This document shows, one piece after another, positions 7,849 through 16,130 of a stretch of 25,549 nucleotides of DNA; position 1 is the first letter of the stretch; each line of letters begins with the position of its first letter. A model generated the notes under the pieces. It worked only from the letters and a program-made list of their open reading frames with translations. It ran no database searches and had not been told where the DNA came from. Made by a program: the position numbers and the translations under genes. The stretch covers positions 1 through 25,549 of the IMG/VR virus record IMGVR_UViG_3300006803_000089, one strand, 5' to 3'. The stretch is from a virus.

Positions 7849-10800
7849 TTAAAAACTCCTTGCAATTGCTGCTCTTGTTGCAATTCTATTAACTGCTGTA
7901 TCAAATGGTGGTCCTGACAATTCTCCAGTATCAGCATCAATCTTCATACCACCAATAAAGAGTGCAGATCCTTGGTCATCTTGCCCACTTGCAATAACAG
8001 TGCCACTGTCCAATTCAAGAATACTTTCCTCAATAACTGTGGTGTTGTATGCAGGCGGGATTTTAGTTAAGGCCACCCCTGCCATAATTCCAGTCCAAGT
8101 ATGACCAATTGCTGTTATAACTGATGGTAATGAAACCCTTGACGGGCTTAATACTGTTCGTATGAGAGCATCCACCAATTCATCAACTATAGTATCAGCA
8201 GTTGGATCAAGATTTGGCAATGCTTTGATTTGGTCTCTCATATATTCCCACGCATACACAAATGCTCCCAACAGTGTTTTATTTTCTACATTTATATATT
8301 TCAATGCATCATTTGCTATTAGTATTGTATTATTATTTATCGTTGCAAAAGATGTTTGAAACTCAACATCAGGCCAAGAGGTGTTTGGAAGAATTTTTAC
8401 TGGTGCATTACCATCTGTACTTATAGTGGTTGTAATATTAGTAACTCTATCCAACGCAAATGTTATTGCATTAGAACTGCCAGGACTTCCTGTTGTGTCT
8501 TGAGCTGTTGTTGTGAACACTGGAGATACTACTATTGTTTGTAGTACATCACTAATTACAGATCTAAGTCTTGCGTATGCTGCTAGTGTTGCTGTTTTTT
8601 CTGTTGGTCCAAGTTGTGAAGCATTATCAACAAAATATGATATAGCTGCATTATATGTTTCTAAATTTCCACCATACGTGATATCATATACAATTGCATC
8701 AATTATAAACCCAACATCACGTTTACATGATACAAAATCAAAGAATCCATAAACATAAGTTGAATCTATATAATCTGTAATAGTTGTTTGTACTGAATTT
8801 TTATTTGACTGTAAATCATTAAATGCAGTCACTAATGTTGTGTTAACCCAACTAGTGTCTGGTAAAACTTCACTCTGCGGGGTTCCTGTTGAAATAGTTG
8901 AAATTAGTGTATCCACTAAATCACTTGCAGCGAGTGCAGCAGCAGCACTTCCATCTTCAGTATTTGTTTTCTGTGTTTTATAAGTCTGATATGGATTTAA
9001 AATTACAGTATTTGTTGAAATATCTGATAACAATGTTTTTAAATACTCGTAAGCAGATATAGTGGCAAAGAATTCACCATCCCCTAATTGTAAAGTTGTA
9101 CCAGAATAATAAGAATTACTAGCTATAATTGTTTCTAAATTTCCACCATATGTCATGTCATAATATATTGCATTTAAAATATAATCAACATCACGCAAAC
9201 ATGCCTGTTCGTCATATGATGCAAAAACACTTGGATTATTATATTTAATATGACCTTGAATTTCTAATTTTATAAATTCCCTATTAAGCTCTATCAACGT
9301 TCTTGCATTCAAATATCCAGCGTCGCTGGAATTATTTGTACCACCAGTGGGGTCAGTTATAACTTTATCTGGCAATGAAATTAATCCATCCTCTAGTGCA
9401 TTAACCATGATGTCAATAGAATCGTTTATTTTATTTTCAGCAATTATATTTCCAGTAACTATACCAAGTAATGAAGTTCGTAATTGTTCAAATGCAGACA
9501 CTGTTGCTTCTTTTTGTATTGTAGTTACATTTATAGCTGCATTTCTATAATAAGAAGTTGCGGCCGTTAATGTTCTAGCGTTAGAATCAAACATAATATC
9601 ATAACCAATAGCATCTATAATTAACCCAATATCTCTTCTGCAAACAACATCATCATATGTAAAGGGGGTTTCATTAAATGGTACAATAGTATTGCTTATT
9701 TGATATTTTATCCATGCTTCAATTTCATCTTGGATAAATGTTTTATTTGCCAATAAAAGTCTTCTTGCTTCGAAATATCCACTATCATAGCTTGTTGGAT
9801 CTATTAATGAGTATGCATCGGCAGCACTGGGTCCATTTGTTATAATATCAATGACTTCGTCAAATAATGAATTGGCTCTGATTAATGATGCACCAGTTAA
9901 ATAACTCCCAAATGTAATTTTTTGTCTACCCAACGCTTCCAAAGTTACGGCTTTAAACTCAGTAACCACTCTATTGGAAGATGCTCTATAGTATGCTAGA
10001 CCCGCATTTATGGTTCTATAATTACTGTTAAACAGCATGTCATATGCTATGGCTTCGTTGATAAGTAATGCATCTCTATGACTCTTATCGTAATCATAAC
10101 TAGTTTCAATAGTGCTCAAGTATGACATTACATCATTTGATATATTTGTGGTATTATTGTTTAACAGACTAAATGAAATTGTAAATTCATCATCTGGCCA
10201 AGTCATATCTGGTAATATTTTAGTTGGTAGAATACCATCTAAATCAATAGTGTTATATATCTCTTGAATTCTATCTTGTGCAAATAAAGATGCTGACAAA
10301 CTACCAGCAGTACCACTTGTGTCTTGAACTGTAGTGTTTCCAGAAGATCTTACAATTGCATTGGCTTGCAGAATGTCTTCTAGGATATTTTTTAATCTTG
10401 TATATGCTGCAAGAGTTGCCGCCTTTTCACCATCACCTAGTTGACTGGTTGTTCCAACAAAATATGCCACAGCTGAATTATATGTTTCTAAATTTCCACC
10501 ATATGTGATATCATACACCAACGCATCAACAATTAATCCCACATCCCTGCGGCACGCAGCTTCATCGTAAGTAAATTCAGTCGTAAATGGTGATATATTT
10601 CCTGATATTTGGACTGCAATCCATGCATCTATTTCATCTTGAATAAAAATCTTATTTGAAACTAATAATCTTCTTGCTTCGAAATATCCACTATCGTATC
10701 CGGTTGGGTCAGGGTAAATATAATCATTAGCAGATTCATTTCCATTAGTTATAATATCAATAATTTCATTAAATAGTGCATTAGCTCTAGATAATGAAGT

Positions 10801-12225
10801 ACCTGATAGATATTCCAATACCAATGTTTTTTGCTTTTCTAATGCAAGTATAGTGCTTGATAACTGAGTTGTTAAAACATTATTTGCAGATGCCCTATAA
10901 TAAGAAAGTGCAGCATTAATACTTCTATAGTTACTACCATATGCCAAATCATATGCAATTGCTTCAGTAATTAACCCAGTATCACGATAACATTTATCAT
11001 AATTATATGGAATTGATGTAAATGCTCTATTTCCTTTAACATCAAATAAACCTTTTGAAAAATCCAACATTGGTTGTTCATTCGCAGATGCCAACACCCA
11101 AGACATTGATTGTAAAAATAGTCCAGCATCGCGTTCAGTTAATGTTGTATAAGATTCTGGCCAGTTATCTGTAAATCCTTGAGTTTCTAATTCATTTATT
11201 AAACTACTAATTATAGTAGATGAAGATGCGGTAATAGCATCACTTGCTAATTGATTGGGTGTTAATGCTATATCAACTTCAGACGGGTTAATTATTTTTT
11301 TAGTGCCCTTGGATACCAGTGTGTAATCACCAAACTGGGTTGAACATGATGATAGTACAATCTGTCCGCCATCTATTGCGTAAAAATGTATATGTGCCCA
11401 TATACTAATCGCATTAACAGCATTTATTAATGCTCCGTTTTTGGCACAATACCCAATTCCATTATGTGAAACAGGAGTAGCACCCCATGTCATAATGTTG
11501 GGAAATACACTATCAGGACTAATAACTGCTGCATCTGCAAGTACAACCCCTGCGCCTCGTCCTACTAATGGATTAGCGTTTTCCCTATCCAGCGGAGGTG
11601 CCACAGTGGTCCAATAAGGAACAGTTCTTATTGCAACTTTGTGAACATATGGAACACGAGTAATAAAAGCACCAGGTCTAAAACATGCTGCAAACCCTTC
11701 AGTAGGATTTTCTAGATCATCCAACCTCCATCCTTCAAAAACAAAACCTTCAATAAAACAACCTGAACCTAAACGAAATACGTTACGTTCTTCATATCCA
11801 GGTTCTGGTCTTATAAAAACTGATCGATAAACGGCCTTTATCACAGTATTATCAGATACGTCAATGTGCCCTTTAGATAGATATGTACCTGGCCCAACAT
11901 CAATCAATGTTAACGTATCACGGACTGCTGCCGCCGCAACTGCTGCTTCGATAGTCTCGAATGCAGAGCTCCATGATGTGCCATCATTTTTATCATTACC
12001 AGATTTTTGAACGTATAGCGTATTTTCAACGGAAATATGTGAGGTAAACTCAACAACATCTTCAACAGTTACAGTTTCTTGTAATGCTTCATCAAAATAT
12101 TCTTGATATTTTTTAATAAAGATTTTACCGTCATATGTATTGATTGCAAGTTCACCAAGGTCCAACTGTTCAACACTTGGTATCTTATCAGGAACTGCAC
12201 TTCTTTTTAATAGGATATTTGACAT
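7849..12225 (-). CDS. Giant virion protein: beta-helix domain plus six helical C-x-R-D repeats
   Basis: A 1458-aa protein. ATG at 12225 is chosen over an in-frame TTG three codons earlier because AGAGG sits nine bases before it. Residues 1-45 carry the phage-fibre N-terminal signature (LLKRSAVPDKIPSVEQLDLG, GELAINTYDGKIFIKKY). Residues about 70-310 look like a pectin-lyase-type beta-helix (LYVQKSGNDKNDGTSWSSAF, GPGTYLSKGHI, NVFRLGSGCFIEGFVFEG). From about residue 410 to 1290 a roughly 150-residue helical unit recurs six times, with C/S-x-R-D openings near 415, 558, 717, 862, 1010 and 1167; the core is RDVGLIVDALVYDITYGGN. A degenerate copy may precede these (RDAGLFLQSMSWVLASANE). The last about 140 residues are compact (AIGHTWTGIMAGVALTKIPP, GQDDQGSALFIGGMKIDAD) and end RIATRAAIARSF. 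Similar giant proteins occur in marine T4-like phages without a known function. A baseplate or fibre role is inferred; no catalytic residues are recognised. Confidence 0.85.
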   Translation of the reverse strand: MSNILLKRSAVPDKIPSVEQLDLGELAINTYDGKIFIKKYQEYFDEALQETVTVEDVVEFTSHISVENTLYVQKSGNDKNDGTSWSSAFETIEAAVAAAAVRDTLTLIDVGPGTYLSKGHIDVSDNTVIKAVYRSVFIRPEPGYEERNVFRLGSGCFIEGFVFEGWRLDDLENPTEGFAACFRPGAFITRVPYVHKVAIRTVPYWTTVAPPLDRENANPLVGRGAGVVLADAAVISPDSVFPNIMTWGATPVSHNGIGYCAKNGALINAVNAISIWAHIHFYAIDGGQIVLSSCSTQFGDYTLVSKGTKKIINPSEVDIALTPNQLASDAITASSSTIISSLINELETQGFTDNWPESYTTLTERDAGLFLQSMSWVLASANEQPMLDFSKGLFDVKGNRAFTSIPYNYDKCYRDTGLITEAIAYDLAYGSNYRSINAALSYYRASANNVLTTQLSSTILALEKQKTLVLEYLSGTSLSRANALFNEIIDIITNGNESANDYIYPDPTGYDSGYFEARRLLVSNKIFIQDEIDAWIAVQISGNISPFTTEFTYDEAACRRDVGLIVDALVYDITYGGNLETYNSAVAYFVGTTSQLGDGEKAATLAAYTRLKNILEDILQANAIVRSSGNTTVQDTSGTAGSLSASLFAQDRIQEIYNTIDLDGILPTKILPDMTWPDDEFTISFSLLNNNTTNISNDVMSYLSTIETSYDYDKSHRDALLINEAIAYDMLFNSNYRTINAGLAYYRASSNRVVTEFKAVTLEALGRQKITFGSYLTGASLIRANSLFDEVIDIITNGPSAADAYSLIDPTSYDSGYFEARRLLLANKTFIQDEIEAWIKYQISNTIVPFNETPFTYDDVVCRRDIGLIIDAIGYDIMFDSNARTLTAATSYYRNAAINVTTIQKEATVSAFEQLRTSLLGIVTGNIIAENKINDSIDIMVNALEDGLISLPDKVITDPTGGTNNSSDAGYLNARTLIELNREFIKLEIQGHIKYNNPSVFASYDEQACLRDVDYILNAIYYDMTYGGNLETIIASNSYYSGTTLQLGDGEFFATISAYEYLKTLLSDISTNTVILNPYQTYKTQKTNTEDGSAAAALAASDLVDTLISTISTGTPQSEVLPDTSWVNTTLVTAFNDLQSNKNSVQTTITDYIDSTYVYGFFDFVSCKRDVGFIIDAIVYDITYGGNLETYNAAISYFVDNASQLGPTEKTATLAAYARLRSVISDVLQTIVVSPVFTTTAQDTTGSPGSSNAITFALDRVTNITTTISTDGNAPVKILPNTSWPDVEFQTSFATINNNTILIANDALKYINVENKTLLGAFVYAWEYMRDQIKALPNLDPTADTIVDELVDALIRTVLSPSRVSLPSVITAIGHTWTGIMAGVALTKIPPAYNTTVIEESILELDSGTVIASGQDDQGSALFIGGMKIDADTGELSGPPFDTAVNRIATRAAIARSF

Positions 12226-12270
12226 TTGACCCAACCTCTGTGTTCATTCATTATAAATTTATTCTTCATC

Positions 12271-13254
12271 TTAATAAACCCCACCATCAATTAGCCCTGA
12301 TAGTTCAATAGCAGTAAGTGTCCCGTCAACATCTGCATTTCCTGAAACTTGAAGTTTATTATTTGTTAAATTTTGATCTGTACCAATTAAAACATCTCCA
12401 TCATCTATGTAAAAATTCATTCCAACAATTCTTAAATTAGTTGAGCTTATGTTACCTAATGTAATTTCATTATTTATTACAGCTGAAGATGGCTCAGCGT
12501 TGGCTCCAATAATAATATTATTAGATCCTTCAGTCAGTATATTTGCAACCTCATTGCCCATTGCAACATTGTCACTGCCATCAGTCACATTAGGTAATGC
12601 ATCGTTACCAACAGCAATATTACCACTTCCTGTAAAATTAACATCGGAATAGGTTCTATACCCAAGCCCTAAATTCTTTTGGATATCATTAACACCATCT
12701 AGCAATTCATTAATACTTAATTCAGTTACTGTTTGCCCACCAAGTGTTAATGAAGTAGTGTCAATACTTTCAACATACGCTGTTTTCCATGTTTTAATTT
12801 CAGTACCGATGTCGAAAGTATTTGGAGTATTAGGAATTATATCACTATTAACATCTGCACTAAAAATAATCGAGTCAGTGTTTTCATCACCTAGTGTAAT
12901 GTCACCATCAGCAGTTATATTACCAGTTGCGTGTAATGAACCAATAATTTCAACATCACCATTAAGATTTATTTTATCAGTTTCAGTAGCTGGTTGTAGA
13001 TTGATGTCACCTAAAACTGTTTTAATAGTTGATCCATTAATGTTAACATCGTCAACAGATATTTCTCCAGCAATCAATGCTGTTGTATTAATTGTACCTA
13101 TTACATCAATTTCATAACTAGGAGAGTCTGTTTTGATACCAATACGAGAATTTATTACATCTAAATAAAGTAAGTCTGTCTCAAATGCTAAATCTACACC
13201 ATCACGTTGTAGATTTGATTTTAAGAGTTGCCCGGAAATACGACCAATGCTCAT
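12271..13254 (-). CDS. Tail fibre-like structural protein with YadA-head-like segment
   Basis: A 327-aa protein opening MSIGRISGQLLKSNL, then DLAFETDLLYLDVINSRIGI and SPSYEIDVIGTI, a fibre module also seen in diverged form in the collagen-like fibre (NRIGVNTNTPSTTFEVSG). The middle has beta-repeat strands (DVEIIGSLHATGNITADGDI). Residues about 210-260 (SGNIAVGNDALPNVTDGSDN, VAMGNEV, NNIIIGANA) resemble the repeats of trimeric YadA/Hep-Hag heads. It ends LSGLIDGGVY. I infer a trimeric fibre or whisker; the exact position on the virion is unknown. The ATG follows a GAGGAG site, and the stop of the proposed micro-ORF lies nine bases upstream. A 36-base gap separates it from the 1458-aa gene. Confidence 0.8.
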   Translation of the reverse strand: MSIGRISGQLLKSNLQRDGVDLAFETDLLYLDVINSRIGIKTDSPSYEIDVIGTINTTALIAGEISVDDVNINGSTIKTVLGDINLQPATETDKINLNGDVEIIGSLHATGNITADGDITLGDENTDSIIFSADVNSDIIPNTPNTFDIGTEIKTWKTAYVESIDTTSLTLGGQTVTELSINELLDGVNDIQKNLGLGYRTYSDVNFTGSGNIAVGNDALPNVTDGSDNVAMGNEVANILTEGSNNIIIGANAEPSSAVINNEITLGNISSTNLRIVGMNFYIDDGDVLIGTDQNLTNNKLQVSGNADVDGTLTAIELSGLIDGGVY

Positions 13255-13263
13255 AGTTGCTCC

Positions 13264-13338
13264 TCAAAACGGGGATCCTGTCCCACCAACCACATTGCAT
13301 TGCGGGTTGACCACAGTTTGTCCTGCAAGAAAAGACAT
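13264..13338 (-). CDS. Putative 24-aa micro-ORF upstream of the fibre gene
   Basis: ATG at 13338 opens a 25-codon frame that starts MSFLAGQTVV and ends NVVGGTGSPF. Its TGA merges with the GAGGAG ribosome site of the 327-aa gene (TGAGGAG), a typical coupling arrangement. The predicted late transcription start would be only about seven bases upstream, and the one Shine-Dalgarno-like string (GCGGA) abuts the ATG. The peptide is glycine- and valine-rich and is not a signal peptide. It could be a real small virion peptide, a leader that regulates the next gene, or chance. It fills an otherwise empty 137-base gap between genes. Confidence 0.4.
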   Translation of the reverse strand: MSFLAGQTVVNPQCNVVGGTGSPF

Positions 13339-13350
13339 TCCGCATTAATA

Positions 13351-13358
13351 ATATTTAT
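13351..13358 (-). promoter_or_regulatory. Late promoter-like element ATAAATAT
   Basis: The minus strand reads CTGATAAATATTATTAATG, close to the T4 late element TATAAATA. It lies in the gap between the 174-aa gene and the 327-aa gene. A start near 13345 would give about a 90-base leader to the 327-aa gene, or a seven-base leader to the micro-ORF. Confidence 0.45.
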
Positions 13359-13391
13359 CAGATTGAGGGGTTTATTTACTGTTAAGATAAC

Positions 13392-13916
13392 TTACTTGTC
13401 AAAATTATGAATAACAGTTACAGGTTTTCCAAGTGGCACTGCTGATGTAAATTTAATATACCAACCGTCAGCATAAGGTGCATTAGGTCCAGTTAAATTT
13501 CCACTTGAACTTTGCTCAAGCGTGTAATTGGTTGTAGATATTTGGAATACGTTTTCAATTAGAACTATGACACTTTGCGCTGTTTCAGGAATAGGGTAAG
13601 TAGTATCTCCGCTATCTAATGGACCAAAAACAGTTTCATCATCGTCACCAGTTCCCAGTGTTTGCTGTACTATTGCTGTTGGTTCCTTAAAACGCATATT
13701 GCGCCATGCACTGTCTTGATAAACTTCAAATTCATCAGTGGTAGTATTATACCTAAGATGACCATTTGTTGGATATACTGGGCGCTCAGCTGTTGTTCCT
13801 TTTGGAACTAACATAACATTGGGTGTTTCAAGTATAACTTGTCCAAACGCATCGTAATGAATGCCCGTTCCTGAAACATTTCTAAGGTTCGTAGTCTGGC
13901 GCTTTATTAATCTCAT
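13392..13916 (-). CDS. Structural protein of the fibre cluster, unknown function
   Basis: A 174-aa protein starting MRLIKRQTTNLRNVSGTGI. Residues about 38-73 contain GTTAERPVYPTNGHLRYN and TTTDEFEVYQDSAWRNM, a common phage fibre/baseplate motif of the form P-x-x-G-x-L-x-Y-N-T-x-x-x-x-x-x-V-Y-x-x-x-W; the same motif is tandemly repeated in the collagen-like fibre. The C-terminal half (FGPLDSGDTTYPIPETAQSV, WYIKFTSAVPLGKPVTV) looks like a beta-sandwich ending VIHNFDK. The ATG overlaps the stop of the 112-aa gene (TAATG), suggesting coupled translation and perhaps a joint structure. A baseplate or fibre-connector role is inferred. Confidence 0.75.
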   Translation of the reverse strand: MRLIKRQTTNLRNVSGTGIHYDAFGQVILETPNVMLVPKGTTAERPVYPTNGHLRYNTTTDEFEVYQDSAWRNMRFKEPTAIVQQTLGTGDDDETVFGPLDSGDTTYPIPETAQSVIVLIENVFQISTTNYTLEQSSSGNLTGPNAPYADGWYIKFTSAVPLGKPVTVIHNFDK

Positions 13917-14254
13917 TATACTTCCAAATAACTTATAGTTGCACTTAAATTGGTTGGTAAAATTCCTACAAGTACTACCTTGTCTCCAGCTTCAAGTATT
14001 ACCTTTTCACTATCAAATGTAAATGTTTCACCTGCTGGTAAAATTAAACGCTTGATAACCATGTTAGTGTCATTTCTTGGATCTCCACTTTTTACAAAAT
14101 GCATATCAAAAAATGTTTCACCTTCGGCTGGATCTGCTGGATTTGGAGTCCAAACATTACACACCATTATTGTTGTAACTGCATATCGTGTGCTTGCAGG
14201 TACAGTTACGAGTGTTGTGTCAGTATTTGCAATTGCTGCATTTGCTATCGCCAT
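13916..14254 (-). CDS. Small beta-rich virion protein, unknown function
   Basis: A 112-aa protein beginning MAIANAAIANTDTTLVTVPA, then STRYAVTTIMVCNVW, KRLILPAGETFTFDSEKVIL and GDKVVLVGILPTNLSATISY. Alternating short beta strands and an LPAG turn suggest a compact beta-sandwich. Similar small proteins sit among structural genes in many phages, but I do not recognise a named family. An AAGGATTAAC-type ribosome site precedes the ATG in the nine-base gap after the 326-aa gene. It shares one base with the 174-aa gene. Confidence 0.75.
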   Translation of the reverse strand: MAIANAAIANTDTTLVTVPASTRYAVTTIMVCNVWTPNPADPAEGETFFDMHFVKSGDPRNDTNMVIKRLILPAGETFTFDSEKVILEAGDKVVLVGILPTNLSATISYLEV

Positions 14255-14263
14255 TGTTAATCC

Positions 14264-15244
14264 TTAAAATATCATGCTATATATTAGTGCTCTGTTATTA
14301 CTTATAATTTCATCTCTGGTGTTTTCTGCATTAACGAAATATATCCCAGATCCACCAGTCCCCTGATCATCCATGTATAATTTGGTACCGGTTGCAGGAG
14401 CAACTGGTACTAATGTTGTATCATCAGCAGTTGGCAACCCATCAATTTGCAATGTGTCACTTATTCTCACTATACCAGTTCCAGGTGAAGCTAATACCAA
14501 GTCACCAAAACTATTGTTAGTTTGTATAGTTGATCCTGATATTAATATATCATGTAACCTTGCATCCGTAGCATCAACATATCCAACAATCGTATCATCA
14601 ATTGCAATATTTATGATGCTAGGATTGCTAGTTGTTTCTTGATCTATTACTTCAATATATGATGGAGTCGACGAACCATCGATTATTTTTGATGGATCGA
14701 TTATTTCTAATACATCAGCTACTTTGTTATCCACATAAGCTTTATTGGGTATGACATCGTCATCACCAGATATAACTTGCAACTCGTAATCAGTTGTACC
14801 AGTTACACTAATAACTCCAGTTCCACTATTAATCAAATATAAATCACCACCACCAGTACTAATACTGTTAGTACGAATACCTACCAATGTACTTGCTTCA
14901 TTTTTAAAAACAAATCCACCAGTTTTATTAGTTTCAGTTGATGGATCTCTCCATGTTATATCTTCATCAAATACAAAAAATGCATCAGATAAACTTCCAC
15001 GGTCTATACGTATTCCACCTTCGTTTAATGTAATACCAACACCTGTTTCACCATCATTAATTACAATAATATTGTCTTTAATCGAAAGTGTTTCAGATTC
15101 AACAATAGTAGTATCACCTTCAACAATTAAACTTCCAGTAATTCTAACTTGGCCAACATTAAATCCAGTATCAAGAGTGATGTCTCCACCTTCTTGAACT
15201 TTAACTTTGTAATCACCGTTTGGTATATTTAAAAATTTAGACAT
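14264..15244 (-). CDS. Tail fibre/structural protein of the marine T4-like type
   Basis: A 326-aa protein beginning MSKFLNIPNGDYKVKVQEGG. Residues about 25-70 (VRITGSLIVEGDTTIVESET, LSIKDNIIVINDGETGVG) match a beta-strand module also found in the collagen-like fibre (VLGTQSTVSIKNLAIDDAFI). The middle is beta-rich with G-G and S-G-T turns. A segment PNKAYVDNKVADVLEIID resembles the 'NKKYVDD'-type linker common in phage fibres. The protein ends ENTRDEIISNNRALIYSMIF. It is probably a virion fibre or fibre-base component. The ribosome site is weak (GGGA seven bases before the ATG), and a GC-rich hairpin lies in the gap before it, so its expression may be tuned relative to the 145-aa gene. Confidence 0.75.
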   Translation of the reverse strand: MSKFLNIPNGDYKVKVQEGGDITLDTGFNVGQVRITGSLIVEGDTTIVESETLSIKDNIIVINDGETGVGITLNEGGIRIDRGSLSDAFFVFDEDITWRDPSTETNKTGGFVFKNEASTLVGIRTNSISTGGGDLYLINSGTGVISVTGTTDYELQVISGDDDVIPNKAYVDNKVADVLEIIDPSKIIDGSSTPSYIEVIDQETTSNPSIINIAIDDTIVGYVDATDARLHDILISGSTIQTNNSFGDLVLASPGTGIVRISDTLQIDGLPTADDTTLVPVAPATGTKLYMDDQGTGGSGIYFVNAENTRDEIISNNRALIYSMIF

Positions 15245-15259
15245 GTCTGAATCCCAGTT

Positions 15260-15283
15260 AATGGGGGATTTTACTCCCCCATT
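15260..15283 (-). terminator. GC-rich hairpin without U-tract (attenuator or stability element)
   Basis: A perfect 8-bp stem, AATGGGGG/CCCCCATT, with an 8-base loop lies just after the stop of the 145-aa gene and before the 326-aa gene. No T-run follows on the minus strand, so it is more likely a 3' stabiliser, a processing site or a weak attenuator than a full terminator. Confidence 0.45.
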
Positions 15284-15289
15284 GATTTA

Positions 15290-15727
15290 TTATGCAGTTG
15301 GTGTTAGTTCAATATAGTCATTTGAACTGTCGTTTACCAATTTCCATGTATATCTATTACCTGAAAAGTCAGTAGCTACACGCTTTGTAATTTTTGCAAT
15401 ATTTACTTCAGCACCTGAGTTAGTTGGGTTGTAACCAAATAATCTCATTTCACCTGCTGCATTTGGCGTACTATTTTGTAATATACAAGTAAATTTATTT
15501 GCTGTATCTTTGATGTTTTCAGTTGCACCAGCTGTTGCTGCCGCTACGTCTGTTTCAGCTGCTACAACAAAAGTTTTTGCACCACGCTGTTTAATGATGG
15601 AACCGTTTTCTTCTAATGAAGATCCGTTCCAAAATTCTATTCTTACACCAGTATTGTTAGGGGTTGTGCCATCAGATTCACCAATCACATCAACTCCAAA
15701 TATATCTTTCTTCAGTGGACGTCCCAT
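15290..15727 (-). CDS. Structural protein of unknown function (first gene of fibre block)
   Basis: A 145-aa protein starting MGRPLKKDIFGVDVIGESDG. ATG at 15727 is chosen because AAGGAG lies eight bases upstream; the same frame is open 23 codons further, but that stretch (Cys/Arg-rich, no ribosome site) looks like leader RNA. It contains GVRIEFWNGSSLEENGSIIK, QRGAKTFVVAA, GEMRLFGYNPTNSGAEVNI and YTWKLVNDSSNDYIELTP. The beta-rich composition suggests a small virion protein. I do not recognise a named function. It is the first gene after a strong terminator and a late promoter, so it is probably well expressed. Confidence 0.75.
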   Translation of the reverse strand: MGRPLKKDIFGVDVIGESDGTTPNNTGVRIEFWNGSSLEENGSIIKQRGAKTFVVAAETDVAAATAGATENIKDTANKFTCILQNSTPNAAGEMRLFGYNPTNSGAEVNIAKITKRVATDFSGNRYTWKLVNDSSNDYIELTPTA

Positions 15728-15807
15728 TTGTTTTCTCCTTAATCGACGTTCTAGGTCTACGCTGTGGGTACAGCATAAGTCTGCCTTGCAGCACACTATT
15801 GACTAAG

Positions 15808-15815
15808 TATTTATC
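15808..15815 (-). promoter_or_regulatory. Late promoter element ATAAATAC
   Basis: The minus strand reads GGATAAATACTTAG, 7 of 8 to the T4 late element TATAAATA. It lies directly after a rho-independent terminator and before the fibre block. A start near 15802 would leave about a 75-base leader carrying a small hairpin (GCTGT/ACAGC at 15761-15774) before the AAGGAG site. Confidence 0.6.
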
Positions 15816-15828
15816 CAGAAAGAAAAAA

Positions 15829-15850
15829 GCTCGCTATTTCTAGCGAGCTC
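15829..15850 (-). terminator. Rho-independent terminator
   Basis: On the minus strand AGCTCGCTA, a GAAA tetraloop, and TAGCGAGCT form a perfect 9-bp stem, followed directly by T5 and more T-rich sequence. It ends the transcript of the 187-aa gene and its long 3' region. Confidence 0.9.
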
Positions 15851-16130
15851 TATTAAGACAGTTTGGAGAAAGCAAGTAATAAGCAATGCAATGTGCAAGG
15901 GCCGTGGTGTACGCTCACCCTAAGCAAAAAACAAAAAACAAAATGCATAACGCTTCATATTTCCAGTTATCAAAGTGCAAGCATTACGCTATAATAAAAA
16001 CTGGAGCACAACAGCTTTGAGGTTGTAAGAACCTTGAACTGTTTCGTATGAAACCCATACTGGCGCTTATTCTCTTCTCTTTCTCCTCACTGGGTAGTTT
16101 ACGCTTTGAACGCTTAACTACCAAAACCTG
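15851..16130 (-). other. 280-base structured non-coding region (3' UTR or candidate ncRNA)
   Basis: No convincing gene. It lies between the stop of the 187-aa gene and the terminator at 15829-15850. On the minus strand it holds several small inverted repeats: GGTAGTT/AACTACC (16093-16122), GTTTC/GAAAC with a 4-base loop (16041-16054), AGGTT/AACCT with a 5-base loop (16020-16034), and CCAGTT/AACTGG enclosing 30 bases (15963-16004). Two tiny ATG frames exist (24 codons from about 16053; 12 codons from about 15957), neither convincing. No tRNA cloverleaf fits. It could be a stable 3' UTR or a small RNA processed from the mRNA. Confidence 0.45.

Noticed and set aside
15728-15796. N-terminal extension of the 145-aa gene (23 extra codons)
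   Set aside because: The extension is Cys/Arg-rich with no ribosome site, while the internal ATG has AAGGAG at good spacing.
15901-16060. Possible tRNA or short peptides in the non-coding stretch
   Set aside because: No T-arm/acceptor combination fits a cloverleaf, and the 12- and 24-codon frames lack well-placed ribosome sites.
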